Shown piece by piece: positions 8,423-16,864 of a stretch of 64,000 bases of DNA. The position numbers were made by a program, and so were the translations under genes. The stretch comes from JAHRAW01 sp965212085 (GTDB taxonomy: Bacteria > Pseudomonadota > Gammaproteobacteria > Arenicellales > Poriferihabitantaceae), in NCBI GenBank assembly GCA_965212085.1, contig OZ243042.1:1054001-1118000 (forward strand), given 5' to 3'. Each line of letters begins with the position of its first letter. Positions within the stretch are counted from its first letter, which is position 1. Below the pieces are notes generated by a model. That model was not told the origin of the DNA. It saw only the letters and a program-made list of their open reading frames with translations, and made no database searches.

Positions 8423-9841
8423 ATGAACAAACGCGACGTTTTGGACCCCAGCAACCAGTTGAATCTACACGGACATAATGCTGGAAAGAGTGCTGTACTA
8501 TACTTTGCAGACAGCCCGCTTTTCTATGATTCGGAGTATAGATACGAAGAGTGCTTTTATGGAAGACGATTGCGTCCGCATGTTCTCAAGCATCTTAATT
8601 TTGACGAACCACTGTCTTTAGAAGCGCTACATTCTTGTCGCGCACTTGCAGCAAATAGAGTGTTATTCGCTATGCATGAAGTCGAATTTCTTTACTTGCC
8701 GGAGTCTAATAAATTTAGTTCAGTCGAGTTCGACCAATTCTACTCGAAGAATCGTCAAATTGCATCTGGCGTAGGTATTCCATACTTGGAAAATTTTCTG
8801 TTTGGTTTTTTGAATGAGGAAATTCTAATATCGGAAAATTGGTCACTGGATTTAGTACAAGAATACTTCATTAATTTTGCTGAAAGTGTTTCGGAAATAG
8901 AAAATCTACCCTCCGCTGACGTAGTTGATTTGTCTACTGACCAAAAAAGTTCAGCGCTTGATTGGCTTGTCCAATTAGCCCCTGATTTTCTCATAGAATC
9001 TAGTCCGATGGCCCGTTACGCTGGCGGTAGTTATGGTTCATTGGGGAGCAACTTGTTCAAAATTATCATAGACGAATTTGGCTACGGAGTGCATCACAAA
9101 AAACATTCATCACTTTTCGAAAGAACGTTGTCTTCAGTGGGGCTGGTCGCGACACCGCATCATTACTGGCAATACTATTTGAATGGAAGTCTACTACTGG
9201 CAAATTACTATAATATGCTTACAAGAAACAAAAGGAATATCTTTAAGTACATTGGCGCAATTTACTTGGCTGAGACATCGTTCGTAACCAGCTGTAGGAT
9301 ATGGCGGGACATGCTTCTACGGGCACTTCCCGAGATTGAGCCCCAGTATTTTGATGAGCATTGTCACATTGATATTGAACATAGTCGTATGGTTCTAGAA
9401 CAATTAGTCACGCCTGCGATAAAAAAGTACGGTCATGTTGCTGCGAACGATATAGTTCGTGGATTTGAAGAAGCTCGATGGATTGGCGATTTTGCAGAAC
9501 AAGATTTTGTACAGCAAGTACAGTGGAAAGACACTGCACTTGAAAAGAAGTCAATACATAACGTCATAATTGGAAAGATCAAAACTGCTAGCTCTGTAAA
9601 TGTTGAGAGGTTTACTGAGCCGAAGGGAGAGTTATCGGTCACTCACTCACACGATGAGGATGAATTATGCCACATCATAAGTGGTACAATGGAATTTATA
9701 AATGGATTTCAGAAGTCGACTCGACTTAATCCTAGCGAAGGTATTATTATTCAAAAAAATCGTCTCCATGGAGCGTTGATTTTATCTGATAGTTGCGAGT
9801 ACGAAATTTACACAATCAGAGATTACAAATCATGGCTGTAA
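8423..9841 (+). CDS. SznF-like N-nitrosourea-forming enzyme: diiron (HDO) domain plus cupin
   Basis: This 472-residue protein has an N-terminal part, a haem-oxygenase-like diiron domain (about 140-330) and a C-terminal cupin (about 375-472). Candidate diiron ligands are E192, E218, H228, E284, H313, D317 and H320. The cupin has H408, H410 and H449. From memory, SznF (471 residues) uses E189, E215, H225, E281, H311, D315, H318 and H407, H409, H448, so every ligand has a counterpart with almost constant offset. SznF hydroxylates N-methylarginine twice and rearranges it to an N-nitroso product. The ATG at 8423 was chosen over an upstream start because it follows the methyltransferase stop by two bases. 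Confidence 0.87.
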   Translation: MNKRDVLDPSNQLNLHGHNAGKSAVLYFADSPLFYDSEYRYEECFYGRRLRPHVLKHLNFDEPLSLEALHSCRALAANRVLFAMHEVEFLYLPESNKFSSVEFDQFYSKNRQIASGVGIPYLENFLFGFLNEEILISENWSLDLVQEYFINFAESVSEIENLPSADVVDLSTDQKSSALDWLVQLAPDFLIESSPMARYAGGSYGSLGSNLFKIIIDEFGYGVHHKKHSSLFERTLSSVGLVATPHHYWQYYLNGSLLLANYYNMLTRNKRNIFKYIGAIYLAETSFVTSCRIWRDMLLRALPEIEPQYFDEHCHIDIEHSRMVLEQLVTPAIKKYGHVAANDIVRGFEEARWIGDFAEQDFVQQVQWKDTALEKKSIHNVIIGKIKTASSVNVERFTEPKGELSVTHSHDEDELCHIISGTMEFINGFQKSTRLNPSEGIIIQKNRLHGALILSDSCEYEIYTIRDYKSWL

Positions 9842-10158
9842 AGAGATTTACTCTTGAAAGAAACAAGACCGTTATTGTAGAGTTTCTAAAAGTGCAGGAC
9901 CGCGTAATGGTTAAGCTGTTGCATGAGCGAGTAATAGTGGCTGATGATAAGTGTCGGCACCGTGGCGGACCTATCCACTTGTGTTATCTGGGGGAGGACA
10001 ACGTATTAAGATGCCCTTGGCATAATAGGCCCATTGGAAGGTTAAGATGTAACAAGTCTTTGGGGGCGATATACTGGAACGCAAGAAAGCAGATGACCCT
10101 TGTATCAACCTATGCACACGAAACTATTTGGCCAGTTAGGATTACAGAAGTTAATTGA
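9832..10158 (+). CDS. Small Rieske [2Fe-2S] ferredoxin
   Basis: This 108-residue protein has the Rieske motif C41-R-H43 ... C61-P-W-H64 and the CPWHNRP box, and no other domain. The start MAVKRFT overlaps the end of the SznF-like gene by 10 bp, and its stop touches the exporter start (TGA-ATG), so the four genes form one tight unit. Rieske ferredoxins pass single electrons to oxygenases. The likely client is the upstream diiron domain, an inference from position. Confidence 0.8.
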   Translation: MAVKRFTLERNKTVIVEFLKVQDRVMVKLLHERVIVADDKCRHRGGPIHLCYLGEDNVLRCPWHNRPIGRLRCNKSLGAIYWNARKQMTLVSTYAHETIWPVRITEVN

Positions 10159-10779
10159 ATGGACATGCTTCCACAATTCGTTGTCGCTGTTTTGGTACTG
10201 TTGATTGTCCCCGGCCCGGATATGGCGTACTGTATCGCAACCGGTATGTCAAATGGCGCAAAAGGAGCTTTATTTGCGGCTGTCGGTGTCGGGGTTGGAG
10301 GGCTGGTTCTAACCATAGGCACCACATTCATCGTTTTTTTATCAAGCGGCTACAACCCTGATGCGTTTGCTTTTCTGCAAATTTTTGGCAGCCTGTATTT
10401 GCTTTATTTGGGCGTTACGATTTTGGTTTCCAAAAACGACGGGGGCAAAGAGGCACGCAAAAAAACTGCGACGCATAGTATTTTTTTGCGGGGCGTAATT
10501 ACCAATATCTCCAACCCAAAGGCATTGGTGTTTTTCATTTCATTCATTCCGCAGTTTATCCCAACGCATGCCCAAGCCCCGCATCTGCTCGCTTTAATTT
10601 TGGGCGCGATACTGTGCGCCATTGGGACCACCATTAATTTTCTATTTGGCCTTTCCGGTGTAAGTTTGCAAATCTTGACCACGAAAAAAATTATGGGACG
10701 GTCCGTTCCTGACTGCGTAACCGCATTCGTGTTTATTTCAATCGCAATCATTTTTCTGGGGAACTACCTTAGCGAGTAA
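10159..10779 (+). CDS. LysE/RhtB-family amino-acid exporter
   Basis: This 206-residue inner-membrane protein has about six hydrophobic segments and the family motifs LLIVPGPDMAYCIATGMSNG near residues 14-33 and ITNISNPKALVFFISFIPQF near 112-131. LysE/RhtB proteins expel basic or neutral amino acids. The gene begins on the base after the Rieske stop codon. In a cluster built on a modified arginine or citrulline, the likely cargo is the finished product, which would also protect the producer. Confidence 0.85.
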   Translation: MDMLPQFVVAVLVLLIVPGPDMAYCIATGMSNGAKGALFAAVGVGVGGLVLTIGTTFIVFLSSGYNPDAFAFLQIFGSLYLLYLGVTILVSKNDGGKEARKKTATHSIFLRGVITNISNPKALVFFISFIPQFIPTHAQAPHLLALILGAILCAIGTTINFLFGLSGVSLQILTTKKIMGRSVPDCVTAFVFISIAIIFLGNYLSE

Positions 10780-10836
10780 GGCGCATTCCAAAACGGAAGC
10801 GACATCGGTTGTAAAAATCATGACGCCGCCTCCGAT

Positions 10837-11709
10837 TCACCCCAAAGCCCGCACCACGCTCTCCCCCAGCGAAACCGGCGAGTCCACCACCTGAACGCCG
10901 GCCCCGGCGAGGGCTTGTTTTTTCTCTTCGGCGGTGCCGAAGCCGTGTTGGATGATGGCGCCGGCGTGGCCCATGCGGGTATTGTCCGGCGCGCTCTGCC
11001 CGGCGATGTAGGCGATCACCGGCTTGCCGTATTCACATTCCCGCAGGTACTCCGCGGCCTGGTTCTCCTCGGAACCGCCGATTTCGCCGATCACCACCAC
11101 CGCCTCGGTCTCGGAGTCGGCGCGGAACAACTCCAGGCAATCGGCGAAGCCCAGCCCGTGCAGCGGGTCGCCGCCGACGCCGACGCAGGTGGATTGCCCC
11201 AGCCCGGCTTCGGTGGTCTGGGCGATGGCTTCGTAGGTCAGGGTGCTGGAGCGCGACACGATGCCGACGTTGCCGCGCCGGAAAATCTCCCCCGGCATGA
11301 TGCCGATGCGACATTCGCCGGGGGTGATGATGCCCGGCGTGTTGGGGCCGATGAGGGTTGACGCGCCGCCCTCCAGGGCTTTGATGACGCGCAGCATGTC
11401 CAGTACCGGGATGTGCTCGGTGATGCAAACGATGAGTTCGATTTGCGCGTCAACCGCCTCGATGATGGCGTCCGCGGCGTGGACTTTGGGCACGAAAATC
11501 ACCGAAGCGTTGGCGCCGGTTTCCCGCCGCGCGGCTTCCACCGTGTCAAACACCGGCAGGCCGAGGTGGCTGGTTCCGCCCTTGCCGGGGCGCACGCCGG
11601 CCACCATTTTGGTGCCGAACGAGATGGCGCGCTCGACGTAGAAACTGGCCTGATGACCGGTGATTCCCTGGCACAGGACCCGGGTGTTTTTGTCAACGAG
11701 TATGGACAT
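10837..11709 (-). CDS. Succinate/malate-CoA ligase, alpha subunit
   Basis: This 290-residue protein has the SucD layout: an N-terminal CoA-binding Rossmann domain (TRVLCQGITGHQASFY), the PNTPGIITPGE segment, VSRSSTLTYEA, and the phospho-His loop MGHAGAI at about 247. It forms an ADP- or GDP-producing acyl-CoA ligase with the beta subunit 21 bp upstream. Malate-CoA ligase (MtkB) and succinyl-CoA ligase cannot be separated by eye. With no TCA-cycle genes beside it, a specialised acid is plausible. Confidence 0.85.
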   Translation of the reverse strand: MSILVDKNTRVLCQGITGHQASFYVERAISFGTKMVAGVRPGKGGTSHLGLPVFDTVEAARRETGANASVIFVPKVHAADAIIEAVDAQIELIVCITEHIPVLDMLRVIKALEGGASTLIGPNTPGIITPGECRIGIMPGEIFRRGNVGIVSRSSTLTYEAIAQTTEAGLGQSTCVGVGGDPLHGLGFADCLELFRADSETEAVVVIGEIGGSEENQAAEYLRECEYGKPVIAYIAGQSAPDNTRMGHAGAIIQHGFGTAEEKKQALAGAGVQVVDSPVSLGESVVRALG

Positions 11710-11730
11710 GGCAGTTCCGCAAACCGCCCC

Positions 11731-13131
11731 TCACGCCGCGCCGGGGTGCGGGCGCAAACCGAGCGCGCTCAGGCATCGGCTTACCAGCGACCGACGCCCG
11801 CCGGGCCCGCCACGCCCGCCGCCAATCGCGCCGCCCTGTCCGTCCGCAGCCGCCACCTGCGCCGCTTCGGCGAGGTTGGCGGCGAGGAAGATCGCCGGCA
11901 TGCTTTCCCTGAGCCGCCGGTTGGCCAGTTCCGAGTTGGTCCCGCACAGCCGCACCGTGAGCGGCAGGGCGATGGGCTTGCCGTGGTTGACCAGCAAAAT
12001 CGCGTCGGCCACCGTATCGCAGCGCATGATGCCGCCGCCGAACACGTTGACCAGCAGGCTTGTGGCGCGCGGGTTGGCGAGCAACGCTTCCAACGCGCTG
12101 ACCACGCGGTTGACCTTGGAATCCGGCGGCAGGTCAAGGAAGTTGGCGGGCCGCCCGCCGTAGTGGCGGATCGCGTCCAGGGTCGCCATGGACAGCCCCG
12201 CGCCCACGGTCAGGCAGGCGACGTCGCCGTCCAGCGGGATGTAGTTGAAGCCGTCCACGCCGGCGAGGCGCCGGCTTTGATTGGAATTCGGATGCAGCGC
12301 GCGCTCCATTTCCTGCGCCATTTCCTGCTCCATCGCCAAAATGTCCGGCTGGCGAAACAAGGCGTTTTTGTCAAACGTCATCTTGGCGTCCAGCGCCACC
12401 AGTTGCTTTTCGCCACTGGCCTCGCCACCGGTGCCGCACACCGCCAGCGGGTTGATCTCGATCAAACTCGCGTCTTTTTCACCGAACAGGCGAATGATAT
12501 TGGCGCTGATTTCCTTGAGTTCGCTTTGCAATGCCGCATCCAGCCCGAGTTTCGCCACGGCGGCGTCCAACTGCCCGGCGTCCGCGCCGTCCCGCAAATC
12601 CACCGCAACGCTGTGAAACGAAGCCGGATCGCCCGTCGCCGTGCCCTTCGTATTCTCCGTTCCCTCCGTTCCCTCAATGCCGACCCCGCCGCGCTCAAAC
12701 AACAGCAGGGAAAGCCGCCGGTTGCGCTCATCCACCAGCATCGAAAGCGCGAGTTCCCGCTCCACCTCCAGCGCCTCCTCAACATAAACCCGCTCCACCG
12801 CCAGGCCCTCGGTGCCGGTCTGCGCGGTCACCAGGGCGTTGCCCAGCATCGCCCCGGCGTGGGCGTGAATTTCATCCGGCGTGTCCGCCGTGCGAATACC
12901 GCTTTGCCCATCGGCACCCCGGCCCCCGTCTCCGTTTCCGTTTCCGTTTCCGATGAGCCGGCCCCGCCCGCGCCCGCCCGCGCAAATCTGGGCTTTCACC
13001 ATCCACTTCGCGCCCCCCAGCCGTTCGCCCGCCTGACGCGCTTCATCGGCGGAGGCGGCAACCGCCCCCGCAGGCACGCGGATTCCATATCCGGCCAGCA
13101 TTTCTTTCGCCTGAAATTCCTGAATGTGCAT
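11731..13131 (-). CDS. Succinate/malate-CoA ligase, beta subunit with low-complexity insertions
   Basis: This 466-residue protein has an ATP-grasp N-terminal domain (MHIQEFQAKEMLAGYGI start; EINPLAV near 280) and a C-terminal CoA-ligase domain (LPPDSKVNRV, NVFGGGIMRCD). Family members are near 390 residues. The excess comes from a glycine/asparagine run (GNGNGNGDGG) near 62-72, a GTEGTENTKGT insertion near 185-195, and a Gly/Arg-rich tail of about 35 residues. The first insertion is encoded by a hexanucleotide repeat. It pairs with the alpha subunit just downstream. Confidence 0.85.
   Translation of the reverse strand: MHIQEFQAKEMLAGYGIRVPAGAVAASADEARQAGERLGGAKWMVKAQICAGGRGRGRLIGNGNGNGDGGRGADGQSGIRTADTPDEIHAHAGAMLGNALVTAQTGTEGLAVERVYVEEALEVERELALSMLVDERNRRLSLLLFERGGVGIEGTEGTENTKGTATGDPASFHSVAVDLRDGADAGQLDAAVAKLGLDAALQSELKEISANIIRLFGEKDASLIEINPLAVCGTGGEASGEKQLVALDAKMTFDKNALFRQPDILAMEQEMAQEMERALHPNSNQSRRLAGVDGFNYIPLDGDVACLTVGAGLSMATLDAIRHYGGRPANFLDLPPDSKVNRVVSALEALLANPRATSLLVNVFGGGIMRCDTVADAILLVNHGKPIALPLTVRLCGTNSELANRRLRESMPAIFLAANLAEAAQVAAADGQGGAIGGGRGGPGGRRSLVSRCLSALGLRPHPGAA
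12926..12952. repeat. Hexanucleotide tandem repeat inside the CoA-ligase beta gene
   Basis: About four units of tttccg (plus strand) encode alternating Gly-Asn on the minus strand. The repeat keeps the reading frame and accounts for one of the extra segments of this protein. Confidence 0.85.
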
Positions 13132-13199
13132 ATAGTAAAATATACCACAGGTCCGGGGAGCGTATCCCTTGCCCCTGCCCCGACCCCAACCAACCAGCC

Positions 13200-14396
13200 A
13201 TGAAAATCACCGACGCCAAAACCTGGGTGGTCGCCAACCCGCCGCCGCATTTCGGTGGACGCTATTTCATTTTCGTCAAACTGATCACCGACGGCGGCGT
13301 CGAAGGCATCGGCGAAGTCTATGCCGCCACCTTCGGCCCGCACGTCATCGCCCGCATGATCGAAGATATATGCGAGCGCCGGGTCATCGGCGCCGACCCG
13401 TTCAAAATCGAAAAACTGTGGCGCAGCGTGTACGGCAGCGGCTACAACCTGCGCCCGGACGTCTCCCTGGTGGGGGCGCTGAGCGGCGTTGAGATGGCCT
13501 GCTGGGACATCATCGGCAAGGAGGTTGGCAAACCGGTGTATGAATTATTGGGCGGGCGGGTGCGCGACAAACTTCGCAGTTACACCTATCTCTATCCCGA
13601 CCCTGATGATGCCGACCCGAACGAGGTCTACACCAACCCGGACCTTGCGGCAAAGCGCGCCGCGCAGTGCGTCTCCCAGGGTTTTAGCGCGGTTAAATTC
13701 GACCCCGCCGGGCCGTATTCGGTGTACGACGGCCGCCAGCCGTCCCTGGAAGATCTGGAGCATTGCGAAACTTTCGTCCGGCAAATCCGCGAAGCGGTGG
13801 GCACCCGCGCCGACTTGCTGTTCGGCACCCACGGCCAGTTCACCGCCGCCGGCGCCATCCGCCTGGCGCGCCGCATTGAACGCTGGGAGCCGTTGTGGTT
13901 TGAAGAGCCGACGCCGCCGGAGAACCCGAAAGAGATGGCGCGGGTTGCGCGGCAAACCAGCATCCCCATCGCCACCGGCGAGCGCCTGACCACCAAATAC
14001 GAGTTCGCCCGGGTGCTGGAACACCAGGCCGCCGCAATTTTGCAACCGGCCCTGGGCCGGGTCGGCGGCATCCTTGAGGCCAAAAAAATCGCCGGCATGG
14101 CGGAAACCCACTACGCGCAGATCGCCCCGCACCTGTACTGCGGCCCGGTGGAAGGCGCCGCCAACATCCAACTCGCCACCTGCACCCCGAACTTTCTGAT
14201 CCTGGAAGGCATCCAAACCTGGGGCGGCTTCCACGCCGACATCCTCAAAAAACCAATTTGCTGGCAAGACGGCTATGTCATCCCGCCCACGGAACCGGGG
14301 CTGGGCGTGGAACTGAATGAAGAGGTGGCGGAGGCGAATCCTTATGCTGGCGGGGAGTTGCATTTGGAGATGAGTGATGAGCCGGGGTGCGCGTGA
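13200..14396 (+). CDS. Enolase-superfamily (mandelate racemase/muconate lactonizing type) enzyme
   Basis: This 398-residue protein has the N-terminal capping domain (1-125), then a (beta/alpha)7-beta barrel. Candidate metal ligands and catalytic residues include the Asp/His region of LLFGTHGQ (about 203-210), E in WFEEPTPPE and E in ATGERL. The HLYCGPVEGA loop follows. The family abstracts the alpha-proton of a carboxylate, usually acid-sugar dehydration or racemisation. It is divergent from the CoA-ligase pair with a 68-bp gap. The last residues run into a GC-rich dispersed repeat, so the natural C-terminus may have been altered. Confidence 0.85.
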   Translation: MKITDAKTWVVANPPPHFGGRYFIFVKLITDGGVEGIGEVYAATFGPHVIARMIEDICERRVIGADPFKIEKLWRSVYGSGYNLRPDVSLVGALSGVEMACWDIIGKEVGKPVYELLGGRVRDKLRSYTYLYPDPDDADPNEVYTNPDLAAKRAAQCVSQGFSAVKFDPAGPYSVYDGRQPSLEDLEHCETFVRQIREAVGTRADLLFGTHGQFTAAGAIRLARRIERWEPLWFEEPTPPENPKEMARVARQTSIPIATGERLTTKYEFARVLEHQAAAILQPALGRVGGILEAKKIAGMAETHYAQIAPHLYCGPVEGAANIQLATCTPNFLILEGIQTWGGFHADILKKPICWQDGYVIPPTEPGLGVELNEEVAEANPYAGGELHLEMSDEPGCA

Positions 14397-14512
14397 CGCG
14401 CGTTTGTGGGGGGGGGAGACCCCCCACGCCCCCCTGGCGCGGGAAAACTTCCTGTTTTCAGCGCCGCGCGCACATCCCTGTGCGCGACAGTCCGGCTATC
14501 GCCGAACCAAAA
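14388..14512 (+). repeat. GC-rich dispersed repeat B, copy 1
   Basis: The element begins GCGTGACGCGC, has a G-run/C-run hairpin (GGGGGAGACCCCCC), then CAGCGCCGCGCGCACATC and TCCGGCTATCGCCGAACC. It recurs at 28404-28532 in the same orientation and at 28695-28821 inverted. The element is made of several short stems and has no coding capacity. Confidence 0.8.
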
Positions 14513-14533
14513 AGACAGAATGAAAAACTACTC

Positions 14534-14617
14534 GTCATTCCCGAATGTGACTGGATTCCCGAGTACGCAAGTGTCCGTAAGCCGCTTACGCGGCAACGGA
14601 CACTAACGCTCGAGAAT
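14534..14617. repeat. Palindromic repeat A, variant with an AGTGTCCGT stem
   Basis: It carries the outer GTCATTCCCG and the CGAGAAT end, but the centre is the inverted repeat AGTGTCCGT ... ACGGACACT instead of the usual centre. The same variant is present, inverted, at 24535-24607. The IS at 14618 is inserted at its right end. Confidence 0.75.
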
Positions 14618-15658
14618 TGTAGAAGTTCACTATTTCACTGACAGAATAGCCTGACCAATCCCAACCCAAGAGGTACGACCCATGAGAGACAATACCCGAG
14701 ACAAAACCCTGCAGCGCAACTATTTGAGCAAATGGCGGTTCCTGATCCAGGAATACGAGCAGGTCAAGGCCGGACGCCATCCGAAGCTCCGCTTCGTCAG
14801 CGACTTCTACCGCTTCCACCACACCAACCGGCAAACCTTCTTGAAGTATTATCACCGCGCCTCCCAGAGCGGCGATATCAGCGCCGTGTTGCCACAAAAG
14901 CGCGGCCCGAGGTGGCGGGCGCGGCGCCCGGACCTCGAGCAGGCGATCCTGGCGCACCGGCAAAATGGCGTCAACCGCTATGAGATCTACACCCTGCTGT
15001 TGCCGGAGTTCAAGGAATTGACGCCCTCGCCGAGTACGATTTATCGTATCCTTAAGCGCTATGGCGTCAATCGTATGAGTGTACCGATGAAGCAGAACAA
15101 ACGGCGTATTATCAAGCATAAAGCCGGGGAACTGGGGCATATTGACTGCCATTGCTTGAGCCGCGACCTGATTGTTTCCGACCCCCGGCGGCGTTATTTG
15201 GTATGCGTGCTGGATGATTGCACGCGGGTTGCGTGGGCGGAGGTGGTGGAAGACGTGAAGAGTCTGACGGTGATGTTTAGCACCTTGAAGATTCTGAATC
15301 TGTTGAACCTCAAATACCGCATACAGTTCGCCGAGATGTTGAGCGACAATGGTTCGGAGTTTGCTTCAAGGCGCGTGCCGGAGCGGCATCCGTTTGAGCG
15401 CATGCTGCAGGAGTTGGGCATCCGTCATCGCTATACGCGCCCGTACCGGCCGCAGACCAATGGCAAGGTGGAGCGTTTCTGGCGGACGCTGAACGAGGAT
15501 TTGATTGAGGGGACGACGTTTGAGACGGAGGCCGAGTTCAGGGACGAATTGGAGCAATACTTGCTCTACTACAACGAGTACAGACCGCACCAGGGCATCA
15601 ACGCTAAAACCCCCAAACAAATGAATGATTCTTGTCAGCGAATTAGTGAACCTATACA
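14618..15658 (+). mobile_element. IS481-like insertion sequence, copy 1 (1041 bp)
   Basis: The ends are 26-bp imperfect inverted repeats, left TGTAGAAGTTCACTATTTCA... and right (inverted) TGTATAGGTTCACTAATTCG..., both closing with CTGACA. A 5-bp direct repeat AGAAT flanks it (14613-14617 and 15659-15663). The element carries a single transposase gene and is identical in length to the copy at 24702-25742. It is inserted in the end of a palindromic repeat A variant. Confidence 0.93.
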
Positions 15659-15665
15659 AGAATGA
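14682..15665 (+). CDS. IS481/IS3-group DDE transposase, copy 1
   Basis: This 327-residue transposase has an N-terminal helix-turn-helix region and an rve integrase core. The D-D-E triad reads HIDCH, SDNGSEF and KVERFWRT, and the NGKVERFWRTLNEDL block is typical of the IS481 group. The stop codon lies outside the element: the last in-element bases are CA of the CAA codon, and the flank supplies GAA TGA. The protein matches that of the second copy. Confidence 0.95.
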   Translation: MRDNTRDKTLQRNYLSKWRFLIQEYEQVKAGRHPKLRFVSDFYRFHHTNRQTFLKYYHRASQSGDISAVLPQKRGPRWRARRPDLEQAILAHRQNGVNRYEIYTLLLPEFKELTPSPSTIYRILKRYGVNRMSVPMKQNKRRIIKHKAGELGHIDCHCLSRDLIVSDPRRRYLVCVLDDCTRVAWAEVVEDVKSLTVMFSTLKILNLLNLKYRIQFAEMLSDNGSEFASRRVPERHPFERMLQELGIRHRYTRPYRPQTNGKVERFWRTLNEDLIEGTTFETEAEFRDELEQYLLYYNEYRPHQGINAKTPKQMNDSCQRISEPIQE

Positions 15666-15674
15666 CACCTCACC

Positions 15675-15743
15675 GTCATTCCCGAACGATAGAAAAATAG
15701 GGAGCGATAGCGACCATATTTTTCATCGCATTCGGGAATCCAG
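15675..15743 (+). repeat. Palindromic repeat A
   Basis: It starts GTCATTCCCGAACGATAG, contains two near-complementary A/T-rich arms (AGAAAAATAGGGAGCG and its imperfect complement ending TATTTTTCATCG), and ends TTCGGGAATCCAG. The whole unit folds on itself. It starts 17 bp after IS copy 1. Confidence 0.9.
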
Positions 15744-15868
15744 GGCCGTTAACGTGAACTCAACCGAAGCGGCGGGGGCTTCGACTGACGGCGTAGAATG
15801 AACTTCTACCAGAATGACCGGTTGCTGTTGTTTTATCATTAGTCATCTTCACACCAACGGAGACAACC

Positions 15869-16864
15869 ATGAAAATCGCCTTCATCGGCCTGGGAAATGT
15901 CGGCGGCAAGTTGTCCGGCAGTTTGTTGCGCAACGGCTTTGATCTGGTCGTGCGCGACCTTGAACAAACCGCCGCCGCCCCGCTACTTGAACGCGGCGCG
16001 CTTTGGGGCGATTCCCCGAAAGCCATGGCCGAAGGCGCCGATGCGGTGATCACTTGCCTGCCGTCGCCGGCGGCCAGCGCCGAGGTGATGGAGGCCGGGG
16101 ACGGCGTGCTGGCGGGCATGTCGGCGGGAAAACTCTGGCTGGAAATGAGTACCACCGACGAAGCCGAAGTGCGGCGTCTCGGCGCAAAGGTCGAAGCCGC
16201 GGGCGCAATGCCCATGGACGCCCCGGTGTCCGGCGGCTGCCACCGCGCCGCCACCGGCAACATCGCCATCTTCGCCGGCGGCGCGCGCGCGGCTTTTGAT
16301 GCGGCGTTGCCGGCCCTCACCACCATGGGCCGGCGCGTGCTGCACACCGGGCCGCTGGGCTCCGCCTCGGTCCTGAAAGTCGTGACCAACTACCTCGCCA
16401 CCGCCAACCTCGTATCCCTGTGCGAAGCGCTGGTGACCGCGAAGGTGGCGGGCATGGACCTCAACACCACCTTTGAGGCGATCCGCATCTCGTCGGGCAA
16501 CTCATTCGTCCACGAAACCGAAAGCCGGGTAATCCTGAACGGCAGCCGCGACATCAACTTCACCATGGACCTGGTGTGCAAAGACATCGGCCTGTTCAGC
16601 GCCGTCGCCGAACGCGCCGGAGTGCCGCTGGAACTCGCGCCGCTGCTGATGAACATCTTCAAAGACGGCGCACAAAAATACGGCGCGCGGGAATGGTCGC
16701 CCAACATCGTCAAGCGCTTGGAAGAAGCCTGCGGCGTGACCATCCGCGCCCCCGGCTTCCCCGCGCAAATGGTGGACGACGAACCCGAAGCACCCGGCTA
16801 TGAAATTAAAATCCAACATCGCCGCGAACACGACGCACGGGAAACGGGAGAGACGGGATCATGA
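15869..16864 (+). CDS. NAD(P)-dependent beta-hydroxyacid dehydrogenase (3-hydroxyisobutyrate dehydrogenase family)
   Basis: This 331-residue protein has the N-terminal Rossmann motif FIGLGNVGGKL, the substrate loop MDAPVSGGCHRA (about 113-124) and catalytic Lys in SVLKVVTNYL (about 171). The helical C-terminal domain follows, with a hydrophilic tail of about 30 extra residues. The family oxidises short beta-hydroxyacids or reduces semialdehydes. An ACGGAGAC ribosome-binding site precedes the ATG. Its stop overlaps the next start (ATGA), so the cupin is co-translated. Substrate not predictable. Confidence 0.85.
   Translation: MKIAFIGLGNVGGKLSGSLLRNGFDLVVRDLEQTAAAPLLERGALWGDSPKAMAEGADAVITCLPSPAASAEVMEAGDGVLAGMSAGKLWLEMSTTDEAEVRRLGAKVEAAGAMPMDAPVSGGCHRAATGNIAIFAGGARAAFDAALPALTTMGRRVLHTGPLGSASVLKVVTNYLATANLVSLCEALVTAKVAGMDLNTTFEAIRISSGNSFVHETESRVILNGSRDINFTMDLVCKDIGLFSAVAERAGVPLELAPLLMNIFKDGAQKYGAREWSPNIVKRLEEACGVTIRAPGFPAQMVDDEPEAPGYEIKIQHRREHDARETGETGS

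Noticed and set aside
10780..10836. Search for a terminator or small RNA after the exporter gene
   Set aside because: Only 57 bp, with no convincing stem-loop.
11413..13203. 596-codon plus-strand frame opposite the CoA-ligase genes
   Set aside because: Shadow frame. The minus strand encodes complete ligase subunits with active-site motifs.
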